From Affinirhizobium lemnae (GTDB taxonomy: Bacteria; Pseudomonadota; Alphaproteobacteria; Rhizobiales; Rhizobiaceae), in assembly GCF_022968395.1 (NCBI RefSeq), contig NZ_JALJQZ010000011.1, positions 1 to 64,000 on the forward strand: a stretch of 64,000 nucleotides of DNA, given 5' to 3'. Made by a program: the position numbers and the translations under genes. The notes beneath the pieces were generated by a model. That model was not told where the DNA came from, ran no database searches, and was given only the letters and a program-made list of their open reading frames with translations. Shown here piece by piece: positions 21,639 through 30,834 of the stretch. Numbering within the stretch: the stretch's first letter is position 1; each line of letters begins with the position of its first letter.

Positions 21639-22973
21639 TTACTGCTGCGGCAGCATGTCCTGTTCGATCGAGCCGGGATTTTGCTCCGTACCGGTCTTGG
21701 TCTGCAGTGCGAGTTCAGTTGCACCATCACGCTGGTAGATATCGTCACGGAACTGAACGACACCATCCCTTGCGGACCAGGCCGTGATGTAGACGAAGTA
21801 GACCGGAACTTCCTGTGCCAGCTTGATCGGCGTATTTTCGCCCGTTGCGATGACCCGCTCAATTTCCTGGCGGCTCCACGGGGGCGTATCCCGAAGCAGC
21901 CAGGTCACGAGATCTCGCACGTTCTGGACACGAACGCAGCCGGACGATTCAAACCGCATCAACTTGTTGAACAACCCCTGCTGCGGGGTGTCATGCATGT
22001 ACTCGCCGTTTATGTTATGGAAGTTGATCTTAGTCGACGCCATGGCGTTGATCTTGCCCGGGTCCTGACGGAACATCAGGTTTGGTGCCTTCGGCGCATT
22101 CCAGTCAACCGTTTCCGGCGCAACTTCCTGGCCCCTTCCGTCAAAGAGACGGATGTTGTTGCGCTTCAGGTAGGTCGGATCCTTGCGCATCAACGGCACA
22201 ATGTCTTTCTCAACGATCGAGCGGGGAGCCGTCCAGTACGGGTTGAGAATGACTTCGTAAATCTTCGAATTCACAAGATGGGTCGGGCGGTCGATACGGC
22301 CGACAATGGCAGTATTGCGAAGAACGACGCGGTCCGATTCGACTGCCTCGATATAGGCCGCTGGAATGTTCACCATGACATGGCGAATGCCCAGATCACC
22401 CGCCATCGCTTGCACGCGAACAAGGTTCGTCTGAAGCTGCATCAGGCGCGTTTCTGCCGGAACGTTCAACGCCTTCAGCGTGAACTCACCCAGAACGCCG
22501 TCCGCCGGCAGACCATGGCGAACCTGGAAACGCTTGACGGCGCTTTCGACATAGGAATCGAATGATGTTGACATCCCGGCATTGCGCGCAAGGTCGCCGG
22601 ATATCATCAAGCGCTGACGAAGCTGCTGCACCGCCGGGTCTGCATTGCCAATTCGTAAGCCTGCCTGCCCTGGTGTCACCAGAGGCCAGCCGCCATTCGA
22701 GACGATACCCTGATATTCCCCAATCGCCTGCTGAATGTAGCCGGGCGCCTGTGACCCGAGAACGGGATTGTTGGAAACAACATTGACCGTCGCGCGCGAA
22801 GCAGCGCTGGCGTCGAACTGATCGTCCCATGCGCCGCGGCGAGGAGCGGAAATGATGTCCTGAAGCGCATCCTGAGCCAGAACCGGCGCAGCCACCGCAG
22901 CGGCTCCAAGCGAGACTGCCGACCGCAGGAGCGATCTGCGCGAGATAAGTTCGAAGTTGTTCTTGTTCGACAT
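21639..22973 (-). CDS. ldtP: L,D-transpeptidase LdtP
   Basis: A 444-residue periplasmic YkuD-type transpeptidase that forms non-canonical peptidoglycan cross-links or anchors. The N terminus has a twin-arginine motif (SRRSLLRSAV) and an Ala-rich segment ending in APVLAQDA, suggesting Tat export. A peptidoglycan-binding domain lies at about residues 105-165 and the YkuD domain at about 190-385. Its catalytic cysteine is in FESSGCVRVQN (Cys about 346). It follows the regulator gene ldtR on the same strand. The name follows the Liberibacter/Sinorhizobium ldtR-ldtP pair. Confidence 0.88.
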   Translation of the reverse strand: MSNKNNFELISRRSLLRSAVSLGAAAVAAPVLAQDALQDIISAPRRGAWDDQFDASAASRATVNVVSNNPVLGSQAPGYIQQAIGEYQGIVSNGGWPLVTPGQAGLRIGNADPAVQQLRQRLMISGDLARNAGMSTSFDSYVESAVKRFQVRHGLPADGVLGEFTLKALNVPAETRLMQLQTNLVRVQAMAGDLGIRHVMVNIPAAYIEAVESDRVVLRNTAIVGRIDRPTHLVNSKIYEVILNPYWTAPRSIVEKDIVPLMRKDPTYLKRNNIRLFDGRGQEVAPETVDWNAPKAPNLMFRQDPGKINAMASTKINFHNINGEYMHDTPQQGLFNKLMRFESSGCVRVQNVRDLVTWLLRDTPPWSRQEIERVIATGENTPIKLAQEVPVYFVYITAWSARDGVVQFRDDIYQRDGATELALQTKTGTEQNPGSIEQDMLPQQ

Positions 22974-23314
22974 CACTCAATCCATCTAACCCGACAGCAC
23001 AGCATCAATGCCTATACCGGATATGGTTAATAAAGCGTGGTGGAGATTAGGCTGTCCCGAATATCCACGTTCTTCATGACGCTGGGAGCCTCTGGATGGA
23101 GAGGACAAGTTGCGCCACAACACTTGTTTCGCGGTCCCATAGCAATATGGCCAATTCTTGTCAGGAGCGTTTCGGTCACAGCGGTGTGTAAAATTCGTGA
23201 CCATATAGATCCAGAAAGCACGAAACCGGACGCGCTGGGCACGTCCGGTTTTCGAAGTGGAGGTCGTCTGTGGCTTTGGCATGGCAGTCCGGTGGATCGG
23301 ACTGTAGAGCCTCA
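22974..23314. other. Long intergenic region between ldtR and ldtP
   Basis: About 340 bp without a convincing gene; the open frame 22986-23318 has no recognisable domain. It must contain the ldtP promoter and, by analogy with Liberibacter asiaticus, LdtR binding sites. A perfect hairpin (AAACCGGACG / CGTCCGGTTT, 23223-23251) lies about 65 bp past the ldtR stop and may end the ldtR transcript. Confidence 0.55.
23223..23251 (-). terminator. Possible ldtR terminator hairpin
   Basis: A perfect 10-bp inverted repeat with a 9-base loop is followed on the minus strand by only a short T stretch. It lies between ldtR and ldtP. The weak T-run makes termination uncertain; partial read-through into ldtP is possible. 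Confidence 0.5.
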
Positions 23315-23830
23315 TCACATACGATAAGCAATGGTGTCGTTCCAGAAGCGATCCAGGCGCTGGAGCAGCTTGTTCATCTGGACGAACTCAGGCTCGCCGA
23401 TGCCGCCCACCTTTTCGATTGAGCCGATGTGGCGCTCGTAGAGCTTACCAACGACTTCTGCAATTTCCTGACCGGTCTTGGTAAGGCTGATACGAACCGA
23501 GCGACGGTCGATACGTGAACGCTGGTGATTGATGAAGCCGAGGTCAACGAGCTTCTTGACGTTGTAGGAAACATTCGAGCCGAGGTAGTAGCCACGTGAG
23601 CGCAGCTCACCGGCAGTCAGTTCGGAATTGCCGATGTTGAAGAGGAGGAGAGCCTGGACGGCATTGATATCGTCGCGTCCCTGACGATCGAACTCGTCCT
23701 TGATCACATCAAGCAGGCGGCGATGCAGGCGCTCGACGAGGTGCAGGGATTCCATGTAAAGGTTGCGAATAGTTTCTTCATGACTATCGGCTGCTGCAGT
23801 TGCCTGCGGCTTGATCTGGTTGTTCAACAT
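23315..23830 (-). CDS. ldtR: MarR-family regulator LdtR
   Basis: A 171-residue MarR-type winged-helix regulator. The recognition-helix region reads TAGELRSRGYYLGSNVSYNV and the wing HQRSRIDRRSVRISLT. In Liberibacter asiaticus and Sinorhizobium the orthologous LdtR activates the L,D-transpeptidase gene ldtP and is inhibited by small aromatic ligands. The same gene order is present here. The assignment rests on gene context and on the conserved DNA-binding core. Confidence 0.88.
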   Translation of the reverse strand: MLNNQIKPQATAAADSHEETIRNLYMESLHLVERLHRRLLDVIKDEFDRQGRDDINAVQALLLFNIGNSELTAGELRSRGYYLGSNVSYNVKKLVDLGFINHQRSRIDRRSVRISLTKTGQEIAEVVGKLYERHIGSIEKVGGIGEPEFVQMNKLLQRLDRFWNDTIAYRM

Positions 23831-24060
23831 GTCTGCCTCACTGTTTTGTTTAGCGGTGTTGGTTTTTCTTCCCGCCTTGTGAGTGACACTATCGAATGCT
23901 CATAAAATTCGACTTAAAACACAGGGCTAATGAAACCCTAACGCATCTTTTCCCCAGCTCGACCGATTGGCCCCACCCATACCGGAATAATAAATTCTGC
24001 TTTTTATTCAGTTGCTTACGTTTAAATTTTTAGCCAAATTCAGCCGTAAAAGCTTGAAAA

Positions 24061-24501
24061 TCAGGGTAAATCAATCCTTACCCGCTCCTCGAACTTCCGC
24101 TTTTCTTCCACCCAAAGCGCGATGCGGAACAGGATATACAGCGCAGCAACAAGCCCATGGAGCAGCGGAACAACGAGATTGCGGCCAAAGATTTCGGGCC
24201 AGACCTGGTACATGAGGATCTGCGTGCCAGCACCAATGACCCAGAGCACCGGTCCCCAGGATGTCGCCATCCAGAGACCGAGCGATGCGACCGGAAAAAC
24301 AACCGCCAGCGCCGAGCCTGCGACACGCCAGGGGAGCGTGAGGAGATCGAACCGGGCGCGCCCGCCGAAGGAGTAGCCTACCAGCATGCTCCAATACTGA
24401 AGCCCAAACCACAGGCACACAACAGCGGTGCCGCGCAGGAACACGACAAACAGAATTTCAGCGATACTGCGCTTCGGCGAGGCGGGTGAATCAATCTCCA
24501 T
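24061..24501 (-). CDS. DUF6163 family membrane protein
   Basis: A 146-residue protein with four hydrophobic segments (about residues 15-35, 55-75, 80-100 and 108-128) and a charged C terminus. It matches a small integral membrane family found mainly in Rhizobiales, next to hemB. Its function is unknown. It is transcribed divergently from hemB, 116 bp away. A 230-bp gap holding the ldtR promoter lies beyond its 3' end. Confidence 0.75.
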   Translation of the reverse strand: MEIDSPASPKRSIAEILFVVFLRGTAVVCLWFGLQYWSMLVGYSFGGRARFDLLTLPWRVAGSALAVVFPVASLGLWMATSWGPVLWVIGAGTQILMYQVWPEIFGRNLVVPLLHGLVAALYILFRIALWVEEKRKFEERVRIDLP

Positions 24502-24617
24502 CCATGCAGAATAGCCGCGTTGGGTGCTCCATGCCAGAGCGTGCTCCCCTGCCCCTCGCCTTCAACCTGCTCACATGGTAGGCCATGCACCACAATTGAA
24601 ATGCAATGAGGTCAGCC

Positions 24618-25631
24618 ATGAGCAACAAGACGCATCTTGTCGATGAGATCACCGGCCACCGTCGCATGCGACGCAACCGAAAGGCGGACTGGACGCGCAG
24701 GCTGACCCAGGAAAACCGGGTGACGGTCGATGATCTGATCTGGCCCATTTTCATCATGCCGGGGACAAACATCGTTGATCCGATCAAGGCGATGCCAGGC
24801 GTGAACCGCATGAGTGTCGACAAGGCGGTGGAAGCGCTGCGGGAGGCAGCCGAACTTGGCATTCCGGCTGTTGCCCCCTTCCCTGACATTGAAATGGAAA
24901 AGCGGGATCCGACTGGCTCGCAGATCCTGGAGCGGGACAATCTCATCAATCAGTTCACACGCGCCGTCAAACAGGCCGTTCCAAACATCGGCATCATCAC
25001 GGATGTGGCGCTCGATCCCTTCACCAGCCACGGACATGATGGAATTTTACGCGACGGCGTCATCGTCAATGATGAAACCGTGGATCAGGTGTCCCGCGCC
25101 GCCGTCATGCAGGCCGATGCCGGAGCCGACATCATCGCGCCGTCGGAAATGATGGATGGACGGATTGGAGCAATTCGCCGAGCGCTTGACGCCGCCGGGC
25201 ATCAGGATGTCGGCATCATGTCTTACGCCACCAAGTTTTCGTCCGGCTTTTACGGCCCTTACCGCGAGGCCATCAACACCGGCGGTCTGCTGAAGGGCGA
25301 CAAAAATAGCTATTACATCAACCCGGCCAACGGCACCGAGGCAATGCTCGACGCCGCACTCGATGTAGAAGAAGGCGCCGATATGCTGATGGTGAAGCCT
25401 GGGCTTGCCTATCTCGATATCTGCTGGCGCATGAAGGAAGCCTTCGGTCTCCCGACCTACGCCTATCAGGTTTCCGGGGAATATACGCAGATCAAGGCTG
25501 CTGCCATGAACGGTTGGATCGATGGCGAGCGTATCATGATGGAGACCTTGCTCTGCTTCAAACGCGCGGGCTGTGACGGTATCCTGACCTATTTCGCGAC
25601 CGAGGTCGCAAGAAAGCTGGCGCGAAGCTAA
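24618..25631 (+). CDS. hemB: Delta-aminolevulinic acid dehydratase (porphobilinogen synthase)
   Basis: A 337-residue enzyme that joins two aminolevulinates into porphobilinogen for haem. The two active-site lysines lie in SYATKFSSGFYGPYREA and MLMVKPGLAYLDI. At the metal site the zinc cysteine triad is replaced: DVALDPFTSHGHDG has Ala and Asp, so a Mg2+-dependent enzyme of the alphaproteobacterial type is expected. The ATG at 24618 has GAGGT upstream; another ATG four codons earlier is less likely. Confidence 0.97.
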   Translation: MSNKTHLVDEITGHRRMRRNRKADWTRRLTQENRVTVDDLIWPIFIMPGTNIVDPIKAMPGVNRMSVDKAVEALREAAELGIPAVAPFPDIEMEKRDPTGSQILERDNLINQFTRAVKQAVPNIGIITDVALDPFTSHGHDGILRDGVIVNDETVDQVSRAAVMQADAGADIIAPSEMMDGRIGAIRRALDAAGHQDVGIMSYATKFSSGFYGPYREAINTGGLLKGDKNSYYINPANGTEAMLDAALDVEEGADMLMVKPGLAYLDICWRMKEAFGLPTYAYQVSGEYTQIKAAAMNGWIDGERIMMETLLCFKRAGCDGILTYFATEVARKLARS

Positions 25632-25711
25632 AGCACACTTCAGCAAAAGCCATATTGTAGAGTTCATCATGGCTTCCCATATCTCGTGTCGAGAACCGAA
25701 GGAGATCCTCG

Positions 25712-26170
25712 ATGTCGTTCGATAACAGCACTGTCGTTGCCGCACCGGAAGATTGGCGCGCCTATCGCGGCGTGCTGTCTCGCCGGATCTTTGCCTTCGT
25801 GATCGATTACATGCTGGTTCTGCTTCTCTGCATTCCGGCGGCGATCGTGGTTTTCTTCCTCGGAATCATCACGCTCGGACTTGGCTTCTTCCTCTATCCG
25901 GCCCTCTTCGTCATCGTCGCGCTGATCTATTTCGGCATGACGCTTGGTGGTCGCTCGCAGGCGAGCCCCGGCATGCGGGCAGCAGGCATCGCGATGATGC
26001 GGGTCGATGGTCGTCGCCTGGATTTCCTGACCGCAGTCGTTCACATGGTGCTCTTCTGGATATTGAACTCGGTCCTGACGCCGCTGATCCTGCTTGCAGG
26101 TCTTTTCACGGATCGCTCGCGTCTCGTACACGACATGCTGCTTGGAACGGTGATCGTGCGTACGGTTTGA
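25712..26170 (+). CDS. RDD family membrane protein
   Basis: A 152-residue protein with an RDD domain: R-[VIL]-xAFVIDYMLVLLLC in the first helix, a second helix pair around residues 50-80, and DRSRLVHDMLLGTVIV at the end. RDD proteins are small membrane proteins, some acting as Na+/H+ antiporters; the role here is unknown. It follows hemB by 80 bp and precedes bpt, both on the same strand. Confidence 0.88.
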   Translation: MSFDNSTVVAAPEDWRAYRGVLSRRIFAFVIDYMLVLLLCIPAAIVVFFLGIITLGLGFFLYPALFVIVALIYFGMTLGGRSQASPGMRAAGIAMMRVDGRRLDFLTAVVHMVLFWILNSVLTPLILLAGLFTDRSRLVHDMLLGTVIVRTV

Positions 26171-26194
26171 TCGAACCAAGTTGCGCTGCTTCTG

Positions 26195-26223
26195 TTGACC
26201 TTTTGGGAAGTTGCGCCATGCTA
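26195..26223 (+). promoter_or_regulatory. Candidate promoter of bpt
   Basis: TTGACC (26195-26200) and ATGCTA (26218-26223) are spaced by 17 bp, about 60 bp before the bpt start codon. The -35 is good and the -10 weak. Recognised by eye only. Confidence 0.35.
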
Positions 26224-26284
26224 GTGTCTCAGGCGCGGGAGGCATTAGTGCCGACTGGACATCAGCAAAGGTCAAGTTCTACGT

Positions 26285-27046
26285 ATGAATACCCAGGCAA
26301 CGCCATCTCCTCAGTTCTATCTGACGGCACCGGCAGCCTGCCCGTATCTTGCGGGCGAGATGGAACGCAAGGTCTTCACTCACCTTGTTGGTCCTCGCGC
26401 CGCCGAGATGAACGACCTTTTGACACAGGGCGGATTTCGCCGCTCTCAAAACATTGCCTACCGTCCGGCCTGCGAGGGATGCCGGGCCTGTGTTTCGGTT
26501 CGGATTCTGGCGAACGAGTTCGAGCCAAACCGAACCATGCGCAAGGTATTGGGTGCGAACCGCGATCTGGTGGGGACGATGGTCCCGACCCAACCTTCCA
26601 CAGAACAGTTCACTCTTTTCCGGGAGTACCTCGATAGCCGTCATCAGCGCGGCGGCATGTCAGATATGTCGGCGCTCGACTATGCGATCATGGTGGAAGA
26701 CACCCATGTCAACACGCGCCTTGTTGAGTATCGCCGTCGCGTGCCGGGCCAAGGCATCGGAGACAAGCCGCAAGGGGAACTCATCGGCGTGGCGCTGACC
26801 GATCTGATGAGCGATGGCCTTTCCATGGTCTACTCTTTCTTCAAGCCGGACATGGAGAAGCGATCACTCGGCACTTTCATCATTCTCGATCACATCAATC
26901 GGACCCGGCAATTGGGGCTGCCCCACGTCTATCTCGGCTACTGGGTCAAGGGTTCTGCAAAGATGCATTACAAGACGCGTTACCAGCCGCAGGAACACCT
27001 GACCCCGAGAGGCTGGGAACGGTATGATTTAGGAAATGATAACTAA
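26285..27046 (+). CDS. bpt: Aspartate/glutamate leucyltransferase (N-degron pathway)
   Basis: A 253-residue bacterial protein transferase that adds leucine to proteins starting with Asp or Glu, marking them for ClpS-ClpAP. The N-terminal domain carries the cysteine motif [13 protein letters not shown] and the C-terminal domain the acyltransferase core [17 protein letters not shown] and [15 protein letters not shown]. It resembles eukaryotic arginyltransferase (Ate1) and is sometimes annotated that way. It lies 89 bp from the convergent parC. Confidence 0.94.
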   Translation: MNTQATPSPQFYLTAPAACPYLAGEMERKVFTHLVGPRAAEMNDLLTQGGFRRSQNIAYRPACEGCRACVSVRILANEFEPNRTMRKVLGANRDLVGTMVPTQPSTEQFTLFREYLDSRHQRGGMSDMSALDYAIMVEDTHVNTRLVEYRRRVPGQGIGDKPQGELIGVALTDLMSDGLSMVYSFFKPDMEKRSLGTFIILDHINRTRQLGLPHVYLGYWVKGSAKMHYKTRYQPQEHLTPRGWERYDLGNDN

Positions 27047-27135
27047 ACATGCTCGCTCGCGCTGTCGCGCCCGGCGAGATCGATGAAGACGGTGCGACGC
27101 GCTTCCTGCGCGATCACACCGTCCCCTATTCCTGA

Positions 27136-29397
27136 TCAGCCGCTGAACTTTCCACTGCGGGGGAAACCCTTCGGGACAGAGCGGCCAGCGGTTGCACGGT
27201 CACCGAGCCATTCCAGCAGTTCATCCTTGTTCTTGGAGAACACCCGCCCGGCACTGTCTTCCCAGGTCAGACCATCGGCAATGGCAAAGCATTTGATATC
27301 GGAAATACCGCCGTCCTTGTAGCGCTGCAGACGCACGCCCTTGCCGCGGTTCATTTCCGGCAGTTGCGCCATCGGGAACACCAGCAGTTTCCGGTTTTCT
27401 CCCACGATCGCCACATGATCACCCGCCACGGTGATCACCAGCTTTGCCTCATCAGGCATGCATACATTCATGATCTGCTTGCCCTTGCGGGTATTCGCCA
27501 CGAGTTCGGTTTCCGGCACGATGAAACCATTGCCCGCTGTTGAGGCTAGCAGAAGCTTGCGCGATGGGTCGTGCACGAAGGCCGTCAGAACATCCTGGTC
27601 GTTTTCCATATCGACCATGATGCGGATCGGTTCGCCATGGCCGCGTCCACCGGGCAGCTTGTCGGCTCCCAGCGTATAGGCCTTGCCACCCGTGGTCAGG
27701 AGCAGGATCTTGTCGGTCGTCTGCGCCGGGAAAGCGATCTTGAATCCATCACCTTCCTTGAACGTCAGACCGGACGTATCGCCGATATGACCCTTCAGCG
27801 CACGGATCCAGCCCTTCTGGGAGATGACGACTGTAATCGGCTCCTTCTCGATCATGGCCTGCTGGATGGCTTCGATATCGGCCTCCGGCGCGTCCGCAAA
27901 CTGGGTCAGGCGTGCAAACGGCTTTCCCTTGCCCTTGGCAAAATTCTTGCGAACATCCTGAATCTCATGCTCGATCACTTTCCACTGTTTGTCGTCTGAG
28001 GCAAGCAGGGCGTCGATATCGGCCTTCTCCTTCGTGAGTTCATCGAACTCCTTGCGGATCTCGAATTCCTCCAGCTTGCGCAGATTGCGCAGGCGCATGT
28101 TCAGAATAGCTTCGACTTGCACGTCGGTCAGTTGCCATTTGGCGACCATGACCGGCTTCGGCTCATCCTCCTCGCGAATGATGCGGATTACTTCATCCAG
28201 ATTGAGGTAGGCGATCAACAGACCGCCGAGGATTTCCAGCCGACGCTCAATGGCAGCCAGGCGGAAACGCGAACGGCGGATCAGCACGTCCTTTCGGTGC
28301 TGCAGCCACTCCAGCAGAACCTCGTTCAAAGCCATCACCTTGGGCACCTTGCCCATGGAGAGAACGTTCATGTTCAGCGGGAACCGGCTTTCCAGCTCCG
28401 TCAGGCGGAAGAGCGATTCCATGAGAAGTGTCGCATCGACGGTGCGGTTCTTTGGCACCAGCACGACGCGGATGTCTTCCGCCGACTCGTCGCGCACGTC
28501 TTCCAGCAGCGGAAGCTTGCGGGCAATGAGAAGCTCCGCGATCTTTTCGATCAGGCGGGACTTCTGAACCTGAAATGGAATTTCCGTGATGATGATCTGA
28601 TAGCCGCCGCGGCCCAGATCCTCGGTTTCCCATTTCGCACGGACGCGGAAACCACCGCGACCAGTCTTGTAGGCATCAATGATCGACTCTCGACCATCGA
28701 TGATGACGCCACCTGTCGGGAAATCCGGTCCGGGCACGAATTCCACAAGCTTTTCAACCGGCGCATCCGGATGCTTGATGAGATGCAGAGCCGCGTCACA
28801 GAGCTCATGTGCGTTGTGAGGGGGTATGGATGTCGCCATACCCACCGCGATTCCCGATGCGCCATTCGCCAGAAGGTTCGGGAAAGCGCCCGGCAGAACC
28901 GTCGGCTCTTCGTCTTCTTCGTTGTAGGTGGCACGAAAATCGACGGCGTCCTGATCGACGCCTTCCAGCAGCAGAGCCGCTACTTCGGTCATTCGGGCTT
29001 CGGTGTATCGGTAGGCAGCTGCACTGTCGCCATCGATATTGCCGAAGTTGCCCTGTCCGTCGACCACGGGGTAACGCTGCGAAAAGTCCTGCGCGAGACG
29101 TACCAAAGCGTCATATACCGATTGGTCGCCATGCGGATGGAATTTACCGATCACGTCGCCGACGATACGAGCACACTTCTTGAACGCGGAGTTGGGCCTG
29201 ATCCCCATCTCGCTCATGGCATGGATAATGCGGCGATGCACCGGCTTCAGGCCGTCACGCACATCCGGAAGCGCGCGGTGCATGATTGTTGACAAGGCGT
29301 AGGCGAGATAACGCTCCTCAAGGGCGGCCTTCAGGTCCACCGGCAGGATGTTATCGCCGCCATCGTCGTCGGGCGGAGGTGTCAGATTTTTTCCCAT
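27136..29397 (-). CDS. parC: DNA topoisomerase IV subunit A
   Basis: A 753-residue DNA-cleaving subunit that with ParE decatenates daughter chromosomes. The catalytic tyrosine lies in [13 protein letters not shown] near residue 130. The quinolone region reads [18 protein letters not shown], with Gln and Asp where E. coli ParC has Ser80 and Glu84, which I recall as usual in alphaproteobacteria. The C-terminal half has the beta-pinwheel repeats. It is convergent with bpt and divergent from the following gene. Confidence 0.96.
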   Translation of the reverse strand: MGKNLTPPPDDDGGDNILPVDLKAALEERYLAYALSTIMHRALPDVRDGLKPVHRRIIHAMSEMGIRPNSAFKKCARIVGDVIGKFHPHGDQSVYDALVRLAQDFSQRYPVVDGQGNFGNIDGDSAAAYRYTEARMTEVAALLLEGVDQDAVDFRATYNEEDEEPTVLPGAFPNLLANGASGIAVGMATSIPPHNAHELCDAALHLIKHPDAPVEKLVEFVPGPDFPTGGVIIDGRESIIDAYKTGRGGFRVRAKWETEDLGRGGYQIIITEIPFQVQKSRLIEKIAELLIARKLPLLEDVRDESAEDIRVVLVPKNRTVDATLLMESLFRLTELESRFPLNMNVLSMGKVPKVMALNEVLLEWLQHRKDVLIRRSRFRLAAIERRLEILGGLLIAYLNLDEVIRIIREEDEPKPVMVAKWQLTDVQVEAILNMRLRNLRKLEEFEIRKEFDELTKEKADIDALLASDDKQWKVIEHEIQDVRKNFAKGKGKPFARLTQFADAPEADIEAIQQAMIEKEPITVVISQKGWIRALKGHIGDTSGLTFKEGDGFKIAFPAQTTDKILLLTTGGKAYTLGADKLPGGRGHGEPIRIMVDMENDQDVLTAFVHDPSRKLLLASTAGNGFIVPETELVANTRKGKQIMNVCMPDEAKLVITVAGDHVAIVGENRKLLVFPMAQLPEMNRGKGVRLQRYKDGGISDIKCFAIADGLTWEDSAGRVFSKNKDELLEWLGDRATAGRSVPKGFPRSGKFSG

Positions 29398-29581
29398 GGT
29401 CCTTGACTATCGGAAAGCCTGATTCCCGGCAACAAAGCCTTGCAAGCGGGCTGTGGATGAGCGTGAAACGACGGGAGATTGAACACTGGGTTGCATGCCC
29501 CATGGACCTTTTGAGCTAAGTGCATATAAAGGGCGGGAATCAGAGTTCAGTTTGCCATGCCGACCGCTGGAGGATCGCTTG

Positions 29582-30772
29582 ATGCTGCATATTCGTTCCA
29601 AACAACTGCTTTCCGTTGGGGCCGCACTATGGCTTGTCAGCTCTCCTGCCTTCGCACTCGACGGCGCGGATCTTATGAAGAAGCTGACGGCTGGCTTCAA
29701 TCTTCAGCCCGGCAACATCACGCCAGCGTCCGTTGACATCAACGGCTCCAACGTGACACTGAAGGGCGTAACCGTCGGCGACACCAAGGGTGGCTCGCGT
29801 CTGAATATCGGCGATGTCCAGCTGACCGGCGTGAAAGATGCCAAGGGCGGCGGCTATACGGTCGAGAGAATGACGTTCGCCAACATCAATGCCAGCGAAG
29901 ACAAGACCCAGATTACAGCAAAGGATCTCTACTTCGCAGGCCTCTACATTCCCGGCAATACCAATGGCGACACCATTGATTCCCTGATGGTCTACGACGA
30001 AGCGCACAGCGGTCCTGTTGAGGTAACGGTTGACGGGAAGCAGGTCGTTGCTATCGCAGAATCCAAGGTGACGACCGAACGCTCGGACGACAATTCCAGC
30101 CTGAGCTTCAGCGCTTCTGTCGATGGCGTGAAGGTCGATCTCTCTACCGTTGACGATGTCAATGCAAAGGCAACCATCGAAAGCCTTGGCCTGACCAAGA
30201 TCGATGGTACCATCACCATGGAGGGCGAATGGGAAGTTGGCCCCGGAACGATCGACATCACGGAATATGCCTTCGATTTCGCCAATATCGGTCGTCTCGA
30301 TATGACGTTCAGCCTGTCCGGTTATACGCCGAGCTTCCTGAAGTCGCTGCGCGATACGACCGCGGCCATGGAAGCCAATCCGAACAAGGAAGCCGCCCAG
30401 CAGGCTGCGGGCCTTGCCATGCTTGGCCTTCTCCAGCAGTTGACCTTCAACAGCGCGCAGATCAGCTTCTCGGACGACGGCATTACCAAGCGGTCCCTGA
30501 ACTATGCGGGCAAGAGCCAGAATGTTTCAGGCGAACAAATGGCCATGATGCTCAAGGGCATGGTGCCGCTGGCGATGGCGCAGGCCAATCTGCCCAAGCT
30601 CCAGAACGCCGTCTCCAGCGCAGTGAATACCTACCTCGACAATCCTCAGAACATCACGATTACGGCAGAGCCTGCGAACCCAGTTCCGCTTCCTATGATC
30701 ATTGGCGCAGCGCAGGCGGCTCCGAATTCGCTCCCGGACATGCTGGGCGTTTCGATCTCTGCCAACGATTAA
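29582..30772 (+). CDS. Unrecognised exported protein (396 aa)
   Basis: Not recognised. A signal peptide ends near SSPAFA-LDG. The rest is rich in Thr, Asp, Gly and Asn and reads as repeated short beta strands (for example VDINGSNVTLKGVTVGDTKG, then TIESLGLTKIDGTITMEGEW), suggesting a periplasmic or outer-surface beta structure, possibly of the AsmA/TamB-like or LPS-transport kind, but no motif settles it. Start set at MLHIRSKQLLS with GGAGG upstream; an earlier ATG gives a non-signal extension. It has its own terminator. Confidence 0.7.
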   Translation: MLHIRSKQLLSVGAALWLVSSPAFALDGADLMKKLTAGFNLQPGNITPASVDINGSNVTLKGVTVGDTKGGSRLNIGDVQLTGVKDAKGGGYTVERMTFANINASEDKTQITAKDLYFAGLYIPGNTNGDTIDSLMVYDEAHSGPVEVTVDGKQVVAIAESKVTTERSDDNSSLSFSASVDGVKVDLSTVDDVNAKATIESLGLTKIDGTITMEGEWEVGPGTIDITEYAFDFANIGRLDMTFSLSGYTPSFLKSLRDTTAAMEANPNKEAAQQAAGLAMLGLLQQLTFNSAQISFSDDGITKRSLNYAGKSQNVSGEQMAMMLKGMVPLAMAQANLPKLQNAVSSAVNTYLDNPQNITITAEPANPVPLPMIIGAAQAAPNSLPDMLGVSISAND

Positions 30773-30798
30773 GCGGCATGCAACTTTCGAGCCTCAAT

Positions 30799-30828
30799 GG
30801 CGCCGATTGCTGATCGGCGCCTTTTTTT
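30799..30828 (+). terminator. Rho-independent terminator
   Basis: Perfect 9-bp arms GGCGCCGAT and ATCGGCGCC with a 5-base loop, followed by seven T on the plus strand. It ends the exported-protein gene 27 bp after its stop codon. Confidence 0.93.
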
Positions 30829-30834
30829 CACGCG

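Noticed and set aside
22986-23318. 110-codon minus-strand frame between ldtR and ldtP
   Set aside because: No similarity recognised, unusual composition, no signal; more likely part of the ldtP control region.
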